26,327 bases of DNA from an uncultured Oscillospiraceae bacterium (GCA_910586535.1 CAJUHS010000023.1:1-26327), one strand, 5' to 3'. Counted from the first letter of the stretch, positions 1 through 7,359 are shown. Translations and numbers: made by a program. Notes: a model not told the origin generated them from the letters alone.

Positions 1-4
1 ACGG

Positions 5-48
5 GTTTTTTGTATTTTGCTTGTCATTTTTTTGTGTTTTGCTTGGCA
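5..48. repeat. Imperfect 22-nt tandem repeat, two copies
   Basis: Two adjacent 22-base units (5-26 and 27-48) share a T-run followed by GTATTTTGCTTGTCA in the first and GTGTTTTGCTTGGCA in the second, differing at two positions. They lie directly upstream of the short plus-strand ORF. Each ends in a -35-like hexamer (TTGTCA, TTGGCA), but no well-placed -10 follows. Function unknown. Confidence 0.6.
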
Positions 49-68
49 AATTACATTTGTGTCAATAC

Positions 69-314
69 ATGGATTATAATATTTATACAATAAAAGATTT
101 TTCAACCCATATTTCCCCGGACGATATAGAAACAAAATATTTGCCTATGGGATTCGGACAGTTTAAGCTTGAAGGCAGAACTATCGGCGACATTAAAATG
201 CTTGAAATGTACATTTATTATTTTGTCAAACCGGAATATAAAGATATTGTACGGCTCGACATGATATCGTTCCTTACAGGAAAAATAAAATACTTTAACG
301 TTATGCCTACATAA
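69..314 (+). CDS. Short ORF, probable C-terminal remnant of a U32-type protein
   Basis: An 81-residue ORF from the first ATG. The frame is open to the window edge, but the part before this ATG is encoded by T-runs and the 22-nt repeat and does not look like protein. The middle of the product reads GFGQFKLEGRTIGDIKMLEM followed by YIYYFVKPEY. An FKxEGR motif followed by a 'YxYYxxKPEY' segment recalls the C-terminal part of U32/collagenase-like proteins; this is from memory and not searched. No ribosome site precedes the ATG, and intact U32-type proteins are several times longer, so I read it as the decayed or truncated 3' end of a larger gene. A bidirectional terminator follows directly. It could instead be a genuine small hypothetical protein. 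Codon use is AT-rich. Confidence 0.4.
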   Translation: MDYNIYTIKDFSTHISPDDIETKYLPMGFGQFKLEGRTIGDIKMLEMYIYYFVKPEYKDIVRLDMISFLTGKIKYFNVMPT

Positions 315-319
315 TTTTA

Positions 320-357
320 CAAAAAACAGCCTGAGACGGATTCTCGGGCTGTTTTTA
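320..357. terminator. Bidirectional intrinsic terminator
   Basis: ACAGCCTGAGA pairs with TCTCGGGCTGT (one G-T wobble) around a CGGA loop. An A-run lies on the left and a T-run on the right. It sits between two convergent reading frames and can serve both the plus-strand ORF and the minus-strand flavodoxin gene. Confidence 0.85.
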
Positions 358-363
358 TAAATA

Positions 364-2946
364 TTATCTGTTTTTGAACTTGATCTCCGGCATTGCTCCG
401 GGTGTGGAATCATAATCCTTGCCCGCTTTGCTGAAGAAAATATCGGGGTCGATCGGGTCGGCAAGACGTTTGACCTCAACAGTCTTCTTTTTCTTTTTAT
501 TTTTGCTTTCATCCTCCTCAAACTGAACGGCAAACGGATTATGGTATTCCTCTTTTTCTCTTTTGCCGTAACGCTGTTCCATTTTTTCTTTGGTAGCCTT
601 GTTTTGTTCTATTGAAGCGTTGATCTCCTCCTGAAGCTTTCTGATGTCCAAATTTGTTTTGGATTCCTTTTCACGTATTTTTTTCCGGTGAGTCATGTCC
701 GCAGGTTCAGCAAATTCAGCTTCGAGGTCGTAATCAATGTCGTTAGAGAATGTAAAACCTTCAAGTCCCTCGTCATTATCCAATATGGCTCCGGAAGAGG
801 TTGGCGACACCACTTCGATCTCATGCTCGCTTTCTTCGGCAAGAGCTTCGATATCACGTTTCATTTTCTCCAGGATATCGTCGTTTACTTCTGTCTTAGC
901 AACGGACTTAAGCTGTTCCTTTTCTGCTTCAGCCTTGGATTTTGCAAGAGCCTGAACGGCATTCATTGCTCTGCTGCTTACCGCAGGCTTTGAATCGTCC
1001 CCGGAAATAAAGTCGTAAACGTCCATATCTATGCTTGGAGCTGAAGCTGCGGAAGTCGGCTTCGGTTTTGGAATTTCAACAGTAGGTACGGGGCCGTCGT
1101 CCATGATAAAATCAAAGTCGATAACAGCATCGTTTGATTTTCCGCGGACTGACGGAGCAGCAGGCTTAGCCGCAGGTTTTACAGGCGACTGAGTGACGGG
1201 TTTCGGAGCGGTTTGTACAATAGGATTTGGCAAAGCCGCAGGTTTCGCGGCAGCAATTGAAGCTGATTGGGAAACAGATTCTTCAGATTTGGAAGCGGAA
1301 GTTTGGCTTACAGTTACAGTCTGATTCGTAGGAATCTTAGAAACTGCCTGAGCTGACGGAGTAGCATAAGCCGGCTTGGTCTCGGCAGGAGCAACATGAG
1401 AAACGGCGGCAGCCGATTCAGAAATTTCTTCTGTATGCCGTCTGCGCTTTGCAAATAATTCCATATAGCTGTTCTTGCGCTGTGCAGGCTGCTGAGGAGG
1501 TTCAACAGAGCGTTCAGCCGGTTTAATGTCCTGCTGAACAGACTTCGGAACAGTAGGTTCTACGGGTCTAACGTCCTGCTGAACAGGCTTAGGAGCAGTA
1601 GGTTCTATTGGTTTAACGTCCTGCTGAACAGGCTTAGGAGCAGTAGGTTCTATTGGTTTAACGTCCTGCTGAACAGGCTTAGGAGCAGTAGGTTCTATTG
1701 ATTTAACGTCCTGCTGAACAGGCTTAGGAGCAGTAGGTTCTATTGGTTTAACGTCTTGCTGAACGGGCTTAGGAGCAGTAGGTTTTATTGGTTTAACGTC
1801 TTGCTGAACGGGCTTCTGAACAGTGTGGCCGGCTGGTTTGGAAGCAGCAACCGTTTGATTAATAAGCATAATACTGTCGGCAACGGCCTCCGAATATGTA
1901 TCGAAATCAGCATCATCAATTTCAAATGTCGGGGCAGGGGCGTAGTTTGTGATCATTTCACCGCTGCTCAAGGCAGCAATAGCGTCCTTTACGGAAGAAG
2001 CAACAGAAGCCTTAACGGGGTCAACCTTAGGATTTGGTTTAGACTGCGGAGCCGGTGCAGGTTTAGGTTCAGGCTTAGGCTGCGGAATCGGCGCAGGTGC
2101 AGGCTTGGGATCGGGTTTAGACAGAGTCGAAGACACAGGCGCTGATTTTGGCTCTGGCTTTGGCTGCGATTCCGAAGCAGTTCCGAAAGGCTTAGACTCA
2201 GGAGCTTTCGGAGCTTTAAGAGCTTTAAAAGCGTTTTCCAGCGAACTGAGCGCATCCGCGTCGCTTTTCATTTCCGAAACGTCCATTGGCCTTGGTGCAG
2301 GAGCAGGCTTAGGAACAGTTTCCGAGGCCGGTTTTGCCGCAGGAGCAGGAGATATCTCAGTTTTGGCCGACTGCGCCGCCGACACCGCAGAACCAGCTTC
2401 TTTCGTCGGATTAAGGAACACATCTATAGCCTGTTTTATCGAGGAAAGGTTATCCTTTGAGGTCTGATCCGAGTATCCTTTTATAATTGCCAGCGCGTTG
2501 ATATCATCTGAACTTCTGCCATCCTTTTTATCAATCATTACCTGCGCTGCCGTAAGCTTCATCTTATCCATTGCGGAAAGCGACTTCCTGTTAATGCCGC
2601 TGTTCAGAACGAAAATCGGGACAATATTTTTAAACTGTTCCGGATAATTTTCCTCTATAAGCTTCTTTTTAGCATCCTCGGAATCGTTGGTGTACCAGCT
2701 TACCGCCATTATCATCGTTTTCTGCGGAGCCATTGCGGTAATATTTTTCTTTACAAAATCCATTATAGAAAGCTTGTCGCCGTAAACTCCGCAGGCAAAA
2801 ATAATAAGCTTATACGCCATAGTCTGGGACGGACTGAAAGTCGCTGCGGGAATAACGTCAATATCGCCGACTTCTTCCTTGAGCCAGTCGACATACTGTT
2901 TGGTGTGTCCTGATTTTGATGAATACACAACAGCAATCTTTTTCAT
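364..2946 (-). CDS. Flavodoxin-domain protein with long Pro/Lys/Glu/Ala-rich repeat tail
   Basis: An 860-residue protein. Residues 1 to about 165 form a flavodoxin fold: it opens KKIAVVYSSKSGHTKQYVDW, with the phosphate-loop type segment YSSKSGHT that in flavodoxins binds FMN. From about residue 190 to the end the chain is low complexity, rich in P, K, A, E, S and Q. It includes seven near-identical 15-residue units (PKPVQQDVKPIEPTA) at about 371-475. A charged, probably coiled-coil stretch lies near 755-810, and a conserved-looking basic tail (PGAMPEIKFKNR) ends the protein. There is no signal peptide or membrane segment, so it is cytoplasmic. The ATG at 2946 is chosen because GAGGTG precedes it and the flavodoxin fold starts there; in-frame codons up to 2997 would add 17 unlikely residues. 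It is monocistronic between two terminators. Electron transfer by the domain is inferred; the role of the tail is unknown, perhaps a scaffold. Confidence 0.85.
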   Translation of the reverse strand: MKKIAVVYSSKSGHTKQYVDWLKEEVGDIDVIPAATFSPSQTMAYKLIIFACGVYGDKLSIMDFVKKNITAMAPQKTMIMAVSWYTNDSEDAKKKLIEENYPEQFKNIVPIFVLNSGINRKSLSAMDKMKLTAAQVMIDKKDGRSSDDINALAIIKGYSDQTSKDNLSSIKQAIDVFLNPTKEAGSAVSAAQSAKTEISPAPAAKPASETVPKPAPAPRPMDVSEMKSDADALSSLENAFKALKAPKAPESKPFGTASESQPKPEPKSAPVSSTLSKPDPKPAPAPIPQPKPEPKPAPAPQSKPNPKVDPVKASVASSVKDAIAALSSGEMITNYAPAPTFEIDDADFDTYSEAVADSIMLINQTVAASKPAGHTVQKPVQQDVKPIKPTAPKPVQQDVKPIEPTAPKPVQQDVKSIEPTAPKPVQQDVKPIEPTAPKPVQQDVKPIEPTAPKPVQQDVRPVEPTVPKSVQQDIKPAERSVEPPQQPAQRKNSYMELFAKRRRHTEEISESAAAVSHVAPAETKPAYATPSAQAVSKIPTNQTVTVSQTSASKSEESVSQSASIAAAKPAALPNPIVQTAPKPVTQSPVKPAAKPAAPSVRGKSNDAVIDFDFIMDDGPVPTVEIPKPKPTSAASAPSIDMDVYDFISGDDSKPAVSSRAMNAVQALAKSKAEAEKEQLKSVAKTEVNDDILEKMKRDIEALAEESEHEIEVVSPTSSGAILDNDEGLEGFTFSNDIDYDLEAEFAEPADMTHRKKIREKESKTNLDIRKLQEEINASIEQNKATKEKMEQRYGKREKEEYHNPFAVQFEEDESKNKKKKKTVEVKRLADPIDPDIFFSKAGKDYDSTPGAMPEIKFKNR
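1521..1835 (-). repeat. 45-bp tandem repeat inside the flavodoxin-tail gene, seven units
   Basis: The core ACGTCcTGCTGAAC recurs at 1571, 1616, 1661, 1706, 1751 and 1796, exactly every 45 bases, with a degenerate unit at 1526. Each unit encodes 15 residues (PKPVQQDVKPIEPTA, with small changes). The period is a multiple of three, so unit number can vary without a frameshift. The near identity of the central units suggests recent expansion. Confidence 0.95.
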
Positions 2947-2954
2947 TTCACCTC

Positions 2955-2980
2955 TTTGCCGCGGCGGGTATCGCGGCAAA
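2955..2980 (-). promoter_or_regulatory. Perfect 9-bp hairpin between two Shine-Dalgarno-like sequences in the leader
   Basis: In the transcript TTTGCCGCG pairs perfectly with CGCGGCAAA around an 8-base loop. The stem is preceded by AGGAGGG and followed by GAGGTGAA and the ATG at 2946. A folded stem would place the stronger upstream ribosome site next to the weaker one. A regulatory role is inference. Confidence 0.5.
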
Positions 2981-3064
2981 ACCCTCCTATCGTACAATTA
3001 TGTATCTATATATCACATATAACAGGAAATATTAAAATATAGTTCAAATCATATACATTATAAT

Positions 3065-3093
3065 TATATATTTTTTTACTGCTTTATTTGCAA
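3065..3093 (-). promoter_or_regulatory. Probable sigma-A promoter of the flavodoxin gene
   Basis: On the minus strand TTGCAA (3093-3088), a 17-base spacer and TATATA (3070-3065). It would give a leader of roughly 110 bases containing the 2955-2980 hairpin. The region is so AT-rich that chance matches are possible. Confidence 0.45.
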
Positions 3094-3222
3094 ACAATGT
3101 GTTAAATTAGAATAAATTTTATAAAATCAGTAGCAATATATATTATTGATATATGTTTTTTGCATAAATTATTGCTGTAAACACAATATAAACGCAATTT
3201 TTATTCTTCCTGTTGAAAAGAA

Positions 3223-3283
3223 CGCCGTCCGACAGCGGAGCAAACTGTGCACGGAACGTAATGCTGAGCGCTTTCGGACGGCG
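3223..3283 (-). terminator. Terminator-like hairpin downstream of fucO
   Basis: A 15-bp stem with one mismatch (CGCCGTCCGACAGCG at 3223-3237, CGCTTTCGGACGGCG at 3269-3283) and a 31-base loop. It begins 14 bases past the fucO stop. On the minus strand the stem is followed by GTTCTTTTC, a modest U-tract. Confidence 0.7.
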
Positions 3284-3296
3284 GAGATATTATATT

Positions 3297-4442
3297 TTAC
3301 AGAAGTGATTTGTAAAGCTCCGTAATCTCTTCAACGGAAGTATCTCTCGGATTTCCGGGACGGCACGCGTCGTCATATGCGGACTGTGCAAGGAACGGGA
3401 TATCCTCGGGTTTAACGATATCCTTCAGGTCAGCGGGAATGCCGACGTCCTGCGAAAGCTGCTTAACTGCATTGATCGCAGCCTTGCGGTACTCCTCCTG
3501 AGACATATCGTCAACACCCTTTACACCCATAGCACGGGCGATCTCGCGGTACTTTTCGCCTGTTGCGGAAGCATTGTACTCCATAACAGTAGGCAGGATA
3601 ATAGCGTTTGCAACTCCGTGAGGAGTATCATACAGCGCGCCCAGAGGGTGAGCCATAGAATGAACTATACCCAGTCCAACGTTCGAGAATCCCATGCCGG
3701 CAACATATTGACCGAGAGCCATATCCAATCTGCCCTCCTTGGTATTAGCAACAGCTCCGCGGAGACTTCTGGAAATAATTTCAATTGCCTTGAGGTGGAA
3801 CATATCCGAAAGCTCCCATGCCCCGAGAGTTATGTAGCCCTCAATAGCGTGTGTAAGAGCGTCCATGCCTGTAGCGGCAGTAAGGTTCTTGGGCATTGTT
3901 TCCATCATATCGGGATCGACAAATGCAACCACAGGAATGTCGTGGGGATCTACGCAAACCATTTTCCTGTTCTTTTCAGCATCGGTGATAACGTAGTTTA
4001 TCGTAACCTCCGCAGCTGTTCCGGCTGTTGTGGGCACAGCAAAAATAGGTACGCACTTGTTTTTGGTATCTGCAACGCCCTCAAGGCTTCTTACATCAGC
4101 AAACTCGGGGTTGTTGATAATGATTCCAACAGCCTTTGCAGTGTCCATGGAGGAGCCTCCGCCGATAGCGATTATATAGTCCGCGCCCGCAGCCTTAAAA
4201 GCAGCTACTCCCGCCTGAACGTTTTCAATGGTGGGATTAGGCTTGATCTCGGAAAATATGTCATAAGCAAGACCTGCTCCGTCAAGGATATCGGTGATCT
4301 TTTTGGTAACGCCGAACTTGATAAGATCGGGGTCGGAACAAACCAGAGCCTTTTTAAAGCCTCTGCCGGCGGCTTCGTCCTTGATAGCAGCGACAGCTCC
4401 TGCTCCGTGGTAAGAAGTTTCGTTGAGAATAAACCTGTTCAT
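3297..4442 (-). CDS. fucO: Iron-containing alcohol dehydrogenase, lactaldehyde reductase (FucO) type
   Basis: A 381-residue group III alcohol dehydrogenase close in length and sequence to E. coli FucO, including the blocks NNPEFADVRSLEG, VPTTAGTAAEVTINYVITD and GQYVAGMGFSNVGLGIVHSM. The nucleotide-binding GGGSSMDTAKA is at about residues 95-105. Metal ligands are Asp and His in MDALTHAIEGY, and His in VHSMAHPLG and TPHGVAN. FucO reduces lactaldehyde to 1,2-propanediol with NADH in fucose/rhamnose fermentation; related enzymes act on other aldehydes and diols, so the exact substrate is inferred. The start at 4442 has AGGAG nine bases upstream; an in-frame ATG at 4448 is only three bases from it and would add MK. 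No fucose genes lie nearby: the gene is monocistronic with a terminator behind it and a structured leader (4501-4595) in front. Confidence 0.9.
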   Translation of the reverse strand: MNRFILNETSYHGAGAVAAIKDEAAGRGFKKALVCSDPDLIKFGVTKKITDILDGAGLAYDIFSEIKPNPTIENVQAGVAAFKAAGADYIIAIGGGSSMDTAKAVGIIINNPEFADVRSLEGVADTKNKCVPIFAVPTTAGTAAEVTINYVITDAEKNRKMVCVDPHDIPVVAFVDPDMMETMPKNLTAATGMDALTHAIEGYITLGAWELSDMFHLKAIEIISRSLRGAVANTKEGRLDMALGQYVAGMGFSNVGLGIVHSMAHPLGALYDTPHGVANAIILPTVMEYNASATGEKYREIARAMGVKGVDDMSQEEYRKAAINAVKQLSQDVGIPADLKDIVKPEDIPFLAQSAYDDACRPGNPRDTSVEEITELYKSLL

Positions 4443-4500
4443 TTTCATCTGCTCCTTTTTCAATATGGTATTGTTTGTCAGAAGAATAACGTCATAATAT

Positions 4501-4595
4501 TGATTTACGGTCAAAAGGCGTACAAAAATTCAAGCAAAAGTTTGCCTGAATGATTTCTGTTCAGACTTTTTTGTCTGCATTTTTACCGTAAATCA
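4501..4595 (-). ncRNA. Candidate structured leader RNA (three-way junction) upstream of fucO
   Basis: In the fucO transcript, TGATTTACGGTAAAA (4595-4581) pairs with TTTTGACCGTAAATCA (4516-4501): 15 pairs with one bulged G. This closes two internal hairpins: P2, CAGAC/GTCTG around six A (4577-4562), and P3, ATTCAGGCAA/TTGCTTGAAT around the tetraloop ACTT (4551-4528), ten pairs with one wobble. Just after P1, TCAATAT (beginning with the last three P1 bases) can pair with ATATTGA directly before the AAAAAGGAG ribosome site, which offers a possible alternative fold. It matches no riboswitch class I recognise. It could instead be a DNA operator, because the P1 arms are an 11-bp perfect inverted repeat 84 bp apart. 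Confidence 0.55.
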
Positions 4596-4602
4596 GGATA
4601 AT

Positions 4603-4639
4603 AAAGCGCGGAGTACGAATATTTCCGAAGCCGCGCTTT
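4603..4639. terminator. Hairpin between the esterase operon and fucO
   Basis: AAAGCGCGG (4603-4611) pairs perfectly with CCGCGCTTT (4631-4639) around a 19-base loop. On the minus strand it is followed by ATTATCC, a poor U-tract. It may terminate the esterase operon. If the promoter at 4649-4677 is used, it would also form the first structure of the fucO transcript. Confidence 0.5.
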
Positions 4640-4648
4640 TATGTATAC

Positions 4649-4677
4649 ATTATACAATATTTTTGTTAAAAAGTCCA
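4649..4677 (-). promoter_or_regulatory. Candidate fucO promoter
   Basis: Minus strand TGGACT (4677-4672), 17-base spacer, perfect TATAAT (4654-4649). Transcription would start near 4642, giving a leader of about 200 bases that contains the hairpin and the three-way junction. The -35 matches only four of six consensus bases. Confidence 0.5.
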
Positions 4678-4771
4678 CAATTTTATATAAATTTCCTTGC
4701 AGAATAATATTAGAGTTTTTTGTACAATTTTAACAAAACTTATTGCTTTAAAAAGTCGGTTTCTGCCGTAT

Positions 4772-6280
4772 TTACCAACCAAGAAGCTCCGAAATAAATG
4801 GTATCAGCTTATCCGCCATTTTCTGATGAGTCACTGCGCTCGGGTGGAACCCGGCTCCGAATCCATCGTTTACGCCGTCACGATAATCAAACTCAAACGT
4901 TGTTATCCTGTAGTCCCCTGTGTTAGCCGAGTACAGCGCAACCTGCTCCTTTATTTCCGGAAGCAGCTTGCTTCCCATTACTCCGAGGGAACAGATTATA
5001 TAGGCGTTGGGATTTGCCTCCCGCACCTGTTCTATGAACTTATAGTACGCTTCCCCGAAAATGTCAGCGCGGTCCTGAATACCTTTCGTCCATGTATTGT
5101 CGTTTGTACCCAGGTTAATAACCACCAGATCGGGCTGCCATTTGGAAAAATCCCACATATCGTTGGAAAGCTCGTTAGGAGCGGTCTTGCCGTAAATAGG
5201 AGGCATCAGAAAGCTTTGATTTGGCTTTGAGGATTCAGTGTACGAGGAGTACACCCCGATACCGCTCCAGGAAATAATGTTGTAGTCTGCCTTGAAATGT
5301 TTTCCAACAAGAGCGGCGTATGTTTTTTCGCCGTTTTCGTTTGTCGTGGCAAAAGCTTCGTACTGATCGGAAGCGTCTATACCGTATCCGCAGGTAATGC
5401 TGTCCCCGATAAACTCTATCTTATGCTTTCTTGCAGGAGTAGGGATTATCCCGTACTCCGAAGTAACGTTTATGCTTTTCACTCCTATGTTGGAATAAGC
5501 CGCCTCGGAAAGCTTAATAACGGAAATTATGCAGTTCTTCGGTTCGTCGCTTTCAAATATCCTGAACGTTTCCTCCTTGCTGTTGAGCATGGTATCCTTG
5601 ACAAGCTCGCCGTCGACATAGAATGCAGCCCGAGCCTTTGAAGACTTGCAGTTGCTGGTAAGAGTTATGTCCGCTTCCGTTCCCCTGAAAGCAAATTCCA
5701 CTCCCGAACAGGTGTGGGAAAGGATACGCGCTCCATTCCTCATAAAGGTTCTTCCGAAAGGCTTGACGAAAGCGTCCTCCGCAGGATAGCTCATTTCGTA
5801 AAGAGCCGCTTGAACAGGCTGATTATCAGTTACAGATTTTTCGGTAACGGGCAGAGTCTCGGTAACGATCTCCGTTGCAGGTTCGGACTCGCTTGTAGTT
5901 TCAACCGCCGCCTCTGAAGCGGTTTCCGAGGCAGTTTTTGTTGTTTCCGGCTCGGTTTCTGTTTCCATTTCCGTCTCTGTCTCCGTTTCGGCTTCGGAAG
6001 CTTCCGTTGTTTCCGTAATTTCCGAAGCGGCTTCTTCCTTTTCGTTTGTTTCCTCTGTTTCCGAATCCGTTTCACCCGTCTCAAATGTTTCCGCCGAAAA
6101 TTCCGATCCCGTTTCGGAGATTTCCTCGGTAATATAAAAGCGTTCCGAAGCTTCTATGTAGTAGATCTGTTCGGGCGCATCTTCGTCTATCTTACGGCAG
6201 GAAACAAAAAGCGCAGACGACGCGGTAAGAAGTGCCGCCGTAAGTCCCAGACAAAATTTTTTTCCGTCCCAAATATGCAT
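4772..6280 (-). CDS. Secreted carbohydrate esterase, CE2-type SGNH hydrolase, probable lipoprotein
   Basis: A 502-residue protein with a signal sequence ending near Cys28 (ALFVSC, a weak lipobox). A Glu/Thr/Ser-rich linker runs from about residue 45 to 155. A beta-sandwich domain follows at about 160-285, then the SGNH fold. The nucleophile block IEFIGDSITCGYG puts Ser near 294, VVINLGTNDNTW is the oxyanion Asn block, and GFHPSAVTHQKMAD holds the catalytic His near 479. This jelly-roll plus SGNH order is that of family CE2 acetyl esterases, which remove acetyl groups from xylan or other polysaccharides. The position before the His reads GF rather than an Asp-containing motif; some CE2 enzymes work with a Ser-His dyad. 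GGAGGT sits five bases before the ATG. It is the second gene of an operon, 30 bases behind another SGNH lipoprotein. The substrate is inferred. Confidence 0.85.
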   Translation of the reverse strand: MHIWDGKKFCLGLTAALLTASSALFVSCRKIDEDAPEQIYYIEASERFYITEEISETGSEFSAETFETGETDSETEETNEKEEAASEITETTEASEAETETETEMETETEPETTKTASETASEAAVETTSESEPATEIVTETLPVTEKSVTDNQPVQAALYEMSYPAEDAFVKPFGRTFMRNGARILSHTCSGVEFAFRGTEADITLTSNCKSSKARAAFYVDGELVKDTMLNSKEETFRIFESDEPKNCIISVIKLSEAAYSNIGVKSINVTSEYGIIPTPARKHKIEFIGDSITCGYGIDASDQYEAFATTNENGEKTYAALVGKHFKADYNIISWSGIGVYSSYTESSKPNQSFLMPPIYGKTAPNELSNDMWDFSKWQPDLVVINLGTNDNTWTKGIQDRADIFGEAYYKFIEQVREANPNAYIICSLGVMGSKLLPEIKEQVALYSANTGDYRITTFEFDYRDGVNDGFGAGFHPSAVTHQKMADKLIPFISELLGW

Positions 6281-6310
6281 TAATGACCTCCAAAAAGGCT
6301 GTATGTGTTT

Positions 6311-7231
6311 TTAATCTGAAGACTGCTCCGTATCCGTTATATCGGACAATATCTCCGAAACCGTATCCGACTGCATTGTTTCTGCGGGAGCAGCTTCGTC
6401 CATTGCAAACGTTATGTAGCTCAGGAGCCGCGTGTACGCCATTTGCGACAAATGCATACCGTCGCCGCTGTCGCATTCGGGAAGCAGATAACCGTCCTCG
6501 TCCGAGAGAATATCCTGAATGTCCAGATAATATATCTCCTCTCCCTCGATAGCTTCGCACATTTCCTTTGCCGCCGCGTTGTATTCGCGCATACGCTCGT
6601 TTGCGTTCCATTCGTGATAGTCCGCAGTAGGACTCATGCTGAGTATCACTACCTTGCTGTCGGTAGAAATGGACAGCATATCCTCTGCAATAGCTTTAAG
6701 ATTGTTTGCGTATACGTCCTTTTCGGTCATATTGATATCGTTTATGCCCATCCAAAGGAAAAATACCCTTGGCTTGTAGTACTCCGCAGCCTCGCGCAGG
6801 GTGAACTCGTTGTCCTCCATTTTGAATGTGTAATCATAAATATTTCGGGCGGCGCCTCCGCCTGTAGCAGCGACCTGCTTAGTTGTGAGCAGATCGTTAT
6901 ACACATACAGAGCACGGCAGACCGAATCTCCAACAAAAAGGGTATCCTCCATAAATTCCTTGTTCCAGTCGAGGCTGTCCCATTCAAGCTTTGGAACGAT
7001 AACTCTCGGAGCAGCCTCCGTCTCTGTTTCCGTTGTTGTTTCGGACTCCGTTTCAATTTCAGATTCCGTAATAACAGCCATAGCAGGTACGGCTTCGGAG
7101 GTTGTCATAACAGTAGGAGTCGGCAATGTTTCGGTAACCGCTGTTTCTTCAACCTTGTGACAGCCCGAAAAATAAGCCGCCGATAAAATCGCGGCAGTAA
7201 AAACGATACGCTTGAAAAAAACGGTATTCAT
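6311..7231 (-). CDS. SGNH/GDSL-hydrolase family lipoprotein
   Basis: A 306-residue protein. Its signal sequence ends in a lipobox (AYFSGC, Cys24). A short Glu/Thr-rich linker (about 30-75) precedes one SGNH domain. Block I is LFVGDSVCR (Ser103), block II contains GGGAAR, block III is WMGINDIN (Asn164), and block V is DGMHLS (Asp257, His260), so the full catalytic set is present. SGNH hydrolases deacylate esters, often acetyl groups on glycans or cell-wall polymers; the substrate here cannot be told. AAAGGAAG lies ten bases upstream of the ATG. The gene leads the two-gene operon with the CE2 esterase and is served by the strong promoter at 7360-7388. Both products would sit on the outer face of the membrane, so joint action on one acetylated glycan is a reasonable inference. 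Confidence 0.85.
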   Translation of the reverse strand: MNTVFFKRIVFTAAILSAAYFSGCHKVEETAVTETLPTPTVMTTSEAVPAMAVITESEIETESETTTETETEAAPRVIVPKLEWDSLDWNKEFMEDTLFVGDSVCRALYVYNDLLTTKQVAATGGGAARNIYDYTFKMEDNEFTLREAAEYYKPRVFFLWMGINDINMTEKDVYANNLKAIAEDMLSISTDSKVVILSMSPTADYHEWNANERMREYNAAAKEMCEAIEGEEIYYLDIQDILSDEDGYLLPECDSGDGMHLSQMAYTRLLSYITFAMDEAAPAETMQSDTVSEILSDITDTEQSSD

Positions 7232-7359
7232 ACGTTTCAGACTTCCTTTCGGATTTTTAGTTCCTATTTCAGCAGCGGTTCAAAATATGTACGCTGCGGT
7301 TATATTAACGGTATTTTGCATATTCGGCACACTGGATTCTGAATATACTATACATATAA

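Larger units (their letters stand above)
2998..3296. other. AT-rich intergenic stretch
   Basis: Between the flavodoxin gene and fucO lies about 300 bases of very AT-rich sequence. It holds the probable promoter of the flavodoxin gene (3065-3093) and the fucO terminator hairpin (3223-3283). I see no ORF or RNA gene in it. Confidence 0.7.
4449..4771. other. Intergenic stretch holding the fucO leader
   Basis: About 320 bases between fucO and the esterase operon. Read on the minus strand it holds, in order, an AT-rich tail after the esterase stop, a candidate promoter (4677-4649), a 9-bp hairpin (4639-4603), a three-way-junction element (4595-4501) and the fucO ribosome site. No protein-coding frame is convincing. 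Confidence 0.7.

Noticed and set aside
1949..2467. Gly/Ala-rich plus-strand frame opposite the flavodoxin tail
   Set aside because: It reflects the complement of Pro/Lys/Ala codons in the low-complexity tail and has no ribosome site.
3618..4553. 311-codon plus-strand frame opposite fucO
   Set aside because: It is antisense to a clear FucO homologue and resembles no protein; its composition follows the codon structure of the opposite strand.
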